This document shows positions 58,358 through 64,000 of a stretch of DNA of 64,000 bases, one piece after another. A program made the translations under genes and the position numbers. Below the pieces are notes generated by a model. It was not told the origin of the DNA. It did no database searches and saw only the letters and a program-made list of their open reading frames with translations. Source of the stretch: Euphorbia lathyris (taxonomy: Eukaryota > Streptophyta > Magnoliopsida > Malpighiales > Euphorbiaceae); assembly GCF_963576675.1 (NCBI RefSeq), contig NC_088915.1, positions 37,477,501-37,541,500 on the forward strand. Reading direction: 5' to 3'. Positions within the stretch are counted from its first letter, which is position 1. Each line of letters opens with the position of its first letter.

Positions 58358-58859
58358 ATTCACAGAATTTTTAAATACTATTAAATCTTCTGGTTTGACA
58401 AATCATCAATTGATATTGAAGATTGGTGTACCTGTGATGTTACTTCGTAATATAGATCAAACTTCTGGATTGTGTAATGGTACTCGATTGGTAGTCACTC
58501 AATTGGGAAAACATGTCATTGAAGCAAAAGTAATTACTGGTTGCAATATAGGCCATAAGGTTTTCATTCCTCGACTTGCTCTGACTCCTTCGGATATCAG
58601 ATTGCCATTTAAATTCCAAAGAAGACAATATCCTTTAGCAGTTTGTTTTGCAATAACAATAAATAAAAGTCAAGGGCAAACACTTTCACATGTTGGTTTA
58701 TATCTACCCCGTTCAGTTTTTAGTCATGGTCAGATGTATGTTGCAGTATCTAGAGTCAAAAGTAAAAGTGGATTGAAGGTTCTTATTTGCGACGATGAAG
58801 ATAGGACGTGTAATCATACTCAAAATGTTGTATTCAAAGAGATTTTTAATAATGTATAG
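58358..58859 (+). pseudogene. Helitron Pif1-type helicase, C-terminal fragment
   Basis: The Rep-helicase of a Helitron nicks and unwinds DNA in rolling-circle transposition. Only about 165 residues remain: LTNHQLILKIGVPVMLLRNI, GLCNGTRLVVTQL, FKFQRRQYPLAVCFAITINK then SQGQTLSHVGLYLPR and MYVAVSRVKSKSGLKVLI (late helicase motifs). It ends at a stop at 58857-58859. ATPase motifs and Rep are absent. Confidence 0.9.
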
Positions 58860-58959
58860 TGAATTATTATAATAAAATTAGTTAGATTGTAAACTACATA
58901 TTCATACATATTTTCATATTATTTACTTATATTTAATATATTTAAAAATATTTTATATA

Positions 58960-58986
58960 CCGTGCATCGCACGGGTGCAAGACTAG
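58960..58986 (+). other. Helitron 3' terminus
   Basis: Stem CCGTGC (58960-58965) and GCACGG (58969-58974), loop ATC, then GTGCAAGA and CTAG at 58983-58986, followed by T. Confidence 0.95.
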
Positions 58987-59015
58987 TTGTCAATTAAAGC
59001 TCTACCAAGTACTAT
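58987..59015 (-). pseudogene. LINE-2 ORF2 fragment beyond the Helitron
   Basis: Minus reading LGRALIDN, which joins at the Helitron site to VFIAFEPLHYMK. LINE-2 loses homology at about 59015; it is 5'-truncated there or decays. Confidence 0.85.
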
Positions 59016-60439
59016 TTATTTTTATTAAGTTTATTTTTTATACTCCAAATAATCAAAAGTTGAATTCGCAACTGTAATTAGATCTAAAAATGTTTTATAT
59101 TAGAAAAATTAAGAAAATTTATAATTTATAATTTTTTCTATTTCTCGAATTAGAAGTATATTTACACTTCCATTGGATAAAATTTAGACATTGTCTACAA
59201 ACGAAATACATCTATTTTCTTTTTAAGTTTTTTTAATTGAACTTTCAAAAATTCCATTTTCATTTTGACATTTAAAGTTTCAGTGATCGGATAAATTTAT
59301 TATTTTTCAAAACTCTTTAATTTGTTGAAGCTAATAGAAAATTTAGTATTTTCATTTTTATAATATCTATAAATTCAGTCTTATAATTATTTGAGGAAAG
59401 CTAGCTTTATGTATAAAACAGTGTAATTTAAACCTAACTTATTAGACATGTATTATTAATAGAAGATGTACAATTTCAAGTTTGAGTGGTTAAAATTATG
59501 GAGGTTGGAGAGTGGTTATAATATGTATATGAACAAACTTATTTTATATTGATAATGTTTGAAATTGGACTAACATAGACTTGAAATTGCAATTTTGCAA
59601 GTAGTTTTCCTAATAATCATAGGCTAAATAGTTAGAATGAAAAAACGATGAGAAGTAGTAGTGTTTTTTCTTGGAAAAGAGAGAAGGATAAATTACACAA
59701 TGGTCAAGATAGAATGGTTTATTACACATTTCTCAAACTTATCAACTAAATTCTAATTTATCAAATTATGAAAATAATAAAATATTTTTATCATATAACC
59801 CATGCATCCCTTAAACTTAGGAGCCATTGTTATTATTTTAGTATATAATTATTATTAAAAACATTACATTAAAGGAAAAACATCAAAATTTGTAAAACAA
59901 AGATTGTTCTTTAGAAAATATGTATATCTTCACTTCTTTTCTGAGACGGGAATGGAAAACCAAAATATAAATTAGAACATTTCTTTTTTGTTGTTGCATT
60001 TTTTATAATTCATATACTGTGAAAATGTAACTCTCGTTCCGGGTCACATTGAAAACACGTGAAAGTCCAATCAATTATATAATTGCACACAAATAACAAC
60101 ATTACCAAACAAAGGCTCCTCATTTATTACCGTTTGTCAAAATCTCATAACTAAAAAACTAAATAATCAATTAAACAATTTAATCCATCAATAATATTCA
60201 TTTAAATCTAAGCAAAATAATCCAATCCAACAATATAATAAATCCTAATGAATGTCTATGAAATTGCTAATGAGAATTAGACGCTTGTGATGATCAATCT
60301 GAATGTGGAATGCAACTGAGAAAACTAGCAAATATTAATCTTCTGAAACCTAGACTGAAAATTTTAACATGGCAAAATAAACATAATTACCTATATTTAT
60401 ACACAAACACAAACATACACACACACGCATGGGTGAGAA
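59016..60439. other. AT-rich region, no gene seen
   Basis: High AT, many short open stretches without family likeness. No transposon end was recognised. Confidence 0.4.
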
Positions 60440-62410
60440 CTAGTGAGACAATGAGTTTTGGTGTGGCAAAGAGCTTATGGTGTGACAGAATAAAACTACG
60501 TAGTTTTGATGATAATTGAAGAAGGTAAGGTGGCAAATTTATAAATAAAAGGAAAGAGAGGATAGAGGAAATTGTTTTATTTCTTTTATTTAAAATGCAT
60601 TTTCCCGACTTTCCCAACCTCGTTTTTTGAAAATTTTTATATCGTTGGACTTGTCTTAATTAGACGATCATTTTAAGATCCCTGAAGCTCAAGTTAAAAA
60701 AAATCCGGTGAACGGAATTCGACGATTAAATTGGTGTTTTTCGGCGAGAAAAAAAAAAGTGCCCAGAAAATTCTCAAAAACTTTCAGAAAATGTAAAATA
60801 TTATTCTGAGAAACTTTAATTCTTGGGTCGAAGCAGGATTTAGACGCTGTTTAGTCACAATAAAACTTTTTTCTTAATTTTATCCATTTTACATGCTTCA
60901 ACAGTTTATTGGGTCAAAACCGTAAGAAATCTCGCTTTGAGCCAAGAATTAAAGTTTCTTAAATTGATGCTTTACATGTTTTAAAATTTTTTGATAATTT
61001 TCTGGGTACGTTTTTGGTCCTACCTTTCAGCACTATGTGTTGGAAAAACCAGCACATACTGCTGGATGTCAGCACGTTGTTCTAAATCAGTGTATAAATT
61101 GTTCTAATTAATATACCAATTATTTCAAATCAGTGTATCAATTGTTCCAACAAAATAATTATATTGTTCCAACAGAATTCTTAAATTATTTCAACAGAAT
61201 ACTTACATTATTCCGACAGTGTACGAAATTGTTCCAAATCAGTGTACCATTTGTTTTAACATAATACTTATATTGTTCCAACATGATAAATCAGTGTACC
61301 AATTGTTCCAACAAAATAGTTATATTGTTTCAGCAAAATACTTATATTGTTCCAACATAATAAATCAGTTTACCAATTGTTCCAAATCAATTTTATTATC
61401 TATCGTCTTCAATTTCTTTTTTCTTTTTAAATATTTAATATAGTATCTTCAAATTTATATTAGTTATATTATTTAGAAAATAATTTTAATTCTTATATTC
61501 TTCCAATAGAATAAATCAGTGTACCAATTGTTTCAAATCAAGGTACCAATTTTTCAAACAGAATAGTTATATTGTTCCAACAGAATACTTGTATTCTTCC
61601 AATAAAATTTTTATATTGTTCCAACAAAATACTTATATTGTTGGGTCGTAGCGAGATTCCTTACAGTTTAGTCCCAATAAATCATTTTCCTTAATTTTAT
61701 CCATTTTACATACCTCAATAATTTATTGGGACTAAACCGTAAGGAATCTCACTATGAGTCAAGAATTAAAGTTTCTTAGAATGATGTTTTACATTTTCTG
61801 GAATTTTTTTAAAATTTTCTGGGTATTTTTATTTTTCTTAATTTTATCAATTTTACATACTTCAACAATTTATTGACACTAAACCGTAAGGAATATCACT
61901 TTGAGTCAAGAATTAAAGTTTCTTATCATGATGTTTTACATTTTTGGGAATTTTTTGAAATTTTTCTGGGCATTTTTTTTTTAATTTTATCCATTTTACA
62001 CACTTCAACAATTTATTGGTACTAAACCGTAAGGAATCTCACTTTGAGTCAATACTAAAAGTTTCTTAGAATGATGTTTTACATTTTCTGAAAGTTTTTG
62101 AAAATCTTCTAGGTATTTTTATTTTTCTTAATTTTATTCATTTTGCATACTTCAATAATTTATTGGGACTAAACCATAAGGAATCTCATTTTGAGTCAAG
62201 AATTAAAGTTTCTTAGAATGATGTTTTACATTTTTTGAATATTTTTTCTTACAGAAAAACAGTCACAAGATCGTTGGATTCCATTCACCGGAAAAAAATT
62301 TTACCTGAGTTTCAGGGATCTTAAAATGACCGTGTAATTAAGACAAGTCCAACGGTATAAAAATTTTCGAAAAACGAGGTTGGAAAAGTCAGGAAAATGT
62401 ATTTTAAAGA
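60440..62410. repeat. Fold-back element A with leading segment
   Basis: A leading segment (60440-60590, containing CTACGTAGTTTTGATGATAA) is followed by a left arm (60591-60730) whose reverse complement is at 62270-62408. Arm phrase: ATCCCTGAAGCTCAAGT, near CCGGTGAACGGAAT. Between them are inverted and direct copies of a 125-140 bp unit (AAGAATTAAAGTTTCTTAGA and its inverse) near 60800, 60950, 61720, 61880, 62010 and 62150, and an interval of AATCAGTGTACCAATTGTTC-like minisatellite (61080-61650). No ORF. Confidence 0.8.
61080..61650. repeat. Degenerate minisatellite inside fold-back A
   Basis: Repeats of AATCAGTGTACCAATTGTTC and ATACTTATATTGTTCCAACA, units about 20-45 bp, many copies. The same phrases reappear inverted at 63500-63590. 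Confidence 0.8.
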
Positions 62411-62749
62411 AAATAAATAAAACAATATACCCACCCACCCACCCAAGCTAGATATTTATATTTTGTTCTAACTCAAACATAATCTAACACAATTTCATAA
62501 TTCATAATCTTCTGAAATTCATATGCATTCCCATTCTATCATGATATAATTTCATAGCTAATTACCTCAATAGCTAAATACATGAGTACACGATTTCAAA
62601 AGAAACAAAACCTCGTAACAATAAATTCAATTATACGGAGAACATTTGAAACTCCACATCTCAAATCACCATGTATATAAATCAAGTACCAATTAAATGA
62701 TAATCAAATACTCAACATTCATTCAACATACATTTAATTATTATATGAC

Positions 62750-62766
62750 AGACACACACACACACA
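62750..62766. repeat. (AC)n microsatellite
   Basis: A short ACACAC run followed by ATATAT, next to the second fold-back unit. Confidence 0.9.
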
Positions 62767-62774
62767 CATATATA

Positions 62775-64000
62775 TGGCTTAAGTTGTGATAAGGAGCTTA
62801 TTGTGTGACATAACAAAACTACGTAGTTTTGATGATAATTAAAAAGGGCAAGTTGGCAAATTGGTAAATAAAATGAAAGAGGAGATAGAGAAAATTGTTT
62901 TATTTCTTTTCTTTAAAATACATTTTCCCGACATCTCTAACATCGTTTTTCGAAATTTTTTATACTATTAGACTCGTCTAAATTAGACGGTCATTTTAAG
63001 ATCCCTGAAGCTCAAGTAAAAAAATTTCCGGTGAACGGAATCCGGGTGGACGTTTTTTGGCGAGAAAACAAGTGACCAGAAAATTCTCAAAAAATTTCGA
63101 AAAATGTAAAACATTATTCTAAGAAACTTTAATTCTTGGGTCGAAACAAGGTTTCTTAGGGTTTAGTCCCAATAAAACTTTTTCCTTAATTTTATCCATT
63201 TTACATGCTTCAACAATTTGTTGGGACTATACCGTAAGAAATCCCGCTTTGACCCAAGAATTAAAGTTTCTTAGAATAATATTTTACATTTTCTGGAATT
63301 TTTTGAGAATTTTCTGGGTAATTTTTTTCTCGCCAGAAAACGCCCACCCGGATTCCGTTCACCGGAATTTTTTTTACTTGAGCTTCAGGGATCTTAAAAT
63401 GACCGTCAAATTTAGACGAGTCTAATAGAATAAAAATTTTCGAAAAACAAGATTAGAAATGTCGAGAAAATGTATTTTAAGGAAAAGAAATAAAACATTT
63501 TTCTGTTGGAACAATGCAAGTATTATGTTGGAACAAATGGTACACTGATTTGGAACAAATAGTACACTGATTTGGAACAATGTAAGTATGACAAAAAATG
63601 TGCCCAGAAAATTATCAAAAAATTCGAAAACATGTAAAACATCATTTTAAGAAACTTTAATTCTTGGCTCAAAGCGAAATTCCTTACAGTTTTGACCCAA
63701 TAAATTGTTGAAGCATGTAAAATGGATAAAATTAAGGAACAAGTTTTATTGGGACTAAACCGTAAGAAATCCCGCTTTGACCCAAGAATTAAAGTTTCTT
63801 AGAATAATGTTTTACATTTTTTGGAATTTTTTTAGAATTTTCTGGGCACTTTTTTTTGCTAGAAAACGCCCACTCGGATTCCGTTCACCGGAATTTTTTT
63901 TACTTGAACTTCAGGGATCTTAAAATGACTGTCTAATTTAGACGAGTCTAATAATATAAAATTTTTTGAAAAACGAGGTTAGAAATGTCAGAAAAATGTA
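62775..64000. repeat. Fold-back element B, runs off the right edge
   Basis: The leading segment of A returns (62775-62917, CTACGTAGTTTTGATGATAA), then a left arm (62917-63060) and two inverted right arms (63340-63480 and 63860-64000). Arms share ATCCCTGAAGCTCAAGT and CCGGTGAACGGAATCC. The right end is outside the window. A and B are copies of one unit in direct order. Confidence 0.8.

Larger units (their letters stand above)
49234..58986 (+). mobile_element. Helitron, about 9.75 kb, decayed inside
   Basis: 5' end TCTATATATAATATAAAACA after A (49233); 3' end a CCGTGC/GCACGG hairpin, eight bases, then CTAG before T (58987). This is the A|TC...CTRR|T rule. LINE-2 reads in frame across the empty site (LIDNVFIAFE), which proves both borders. 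Cargo: an RPA-like gene and the C-terminus of the Helitron helicase. The Rep domain and most of the helicase are gone, and three other elements sit inside, so it cannot move by itself. Confidence 0.95.

Overview
The window is nuclear DNA of a flowering plant, most likely a eudicot. Evidence: spliced genes with GT..AG introns, a plant-type ribosomal P0 gene with telo-box and site II promoter signals, plant LINE, Ty1/copia, Ty3/gypsy, Helitron and MULE-type elements, and a plant mobile domain (PMD) gene. The species cannot be named from sequence. Only one gene looks intact and clearly functional: RPP0 (60S acidic ribosomal protein P0, 5054-7021, minus). Almost everything else is nested transposons.

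Layout, left to right. 1-4620: a LINE on the minus strand running off the left edge. 5054-7135: RPP0 and its promoter. 7282-8094: two MITEs. 8430-9300: a decayed gypsy gag. 9381-18566: a spliced PMD gene (plus), split by a solo copia-type LTR (9757-11088, duplication GTCTA) and by a non-autonomous LTR element called here LARD-A (12260-18001, duplication CCCGA). 18836-32921: a Tat-like Ty3/gypsy element (minus) with 5' LTR, PBS, a very long gag and pro-RT-RH-INT, split by a solo LTR (22582-24241); its 3' LTR is missing. 32922-41994: a copia element (minus) with 5' LTR, gag-PR-INT-RT-RH and an extra ORF after pol; its 3' end is missing. 41995-59015: a second LINE, hit by the copia element, by a second non-autonomous LTR element LARD-B (42039-48517, itself holding a solo LTR) and by a 9.75 kb Helitron (49234-58986) that holds an RPA-like pseudogene, a helicase C-terminus, one TIR MITE and two MULE-like elements. 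59016-64000: AT-rich DNA and a cluster of fold-back repeats.

The most interesting signal is not a gene. Three unrelated LTRs (LARD-A, the Tat element, LARD-B) each carry an array of short CpG-containing palindromes. Each uses a different motif, repeats at about 21 bp (two helical turns), and lies just upstream of a TATA box. A MULE-like element carries a fourth array at exactly 33 bp, with paired arm changes that keep the dyad. Whole units differ between the two LTRs of one element, so the arrays change by whole units. This looks like convergent, helically phased cis-regulatory architecture in U3 regions.

Other points: the Tat gag has four copies of the capsid-like gag module; its gag-pro-pol is still one reading frame broken only by stop codons that look like cytosine-deamination changes; and the PMD gene may be antisense cargo of the Tat element. 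All family assignments rest on motifs read by eye; no searches were run.
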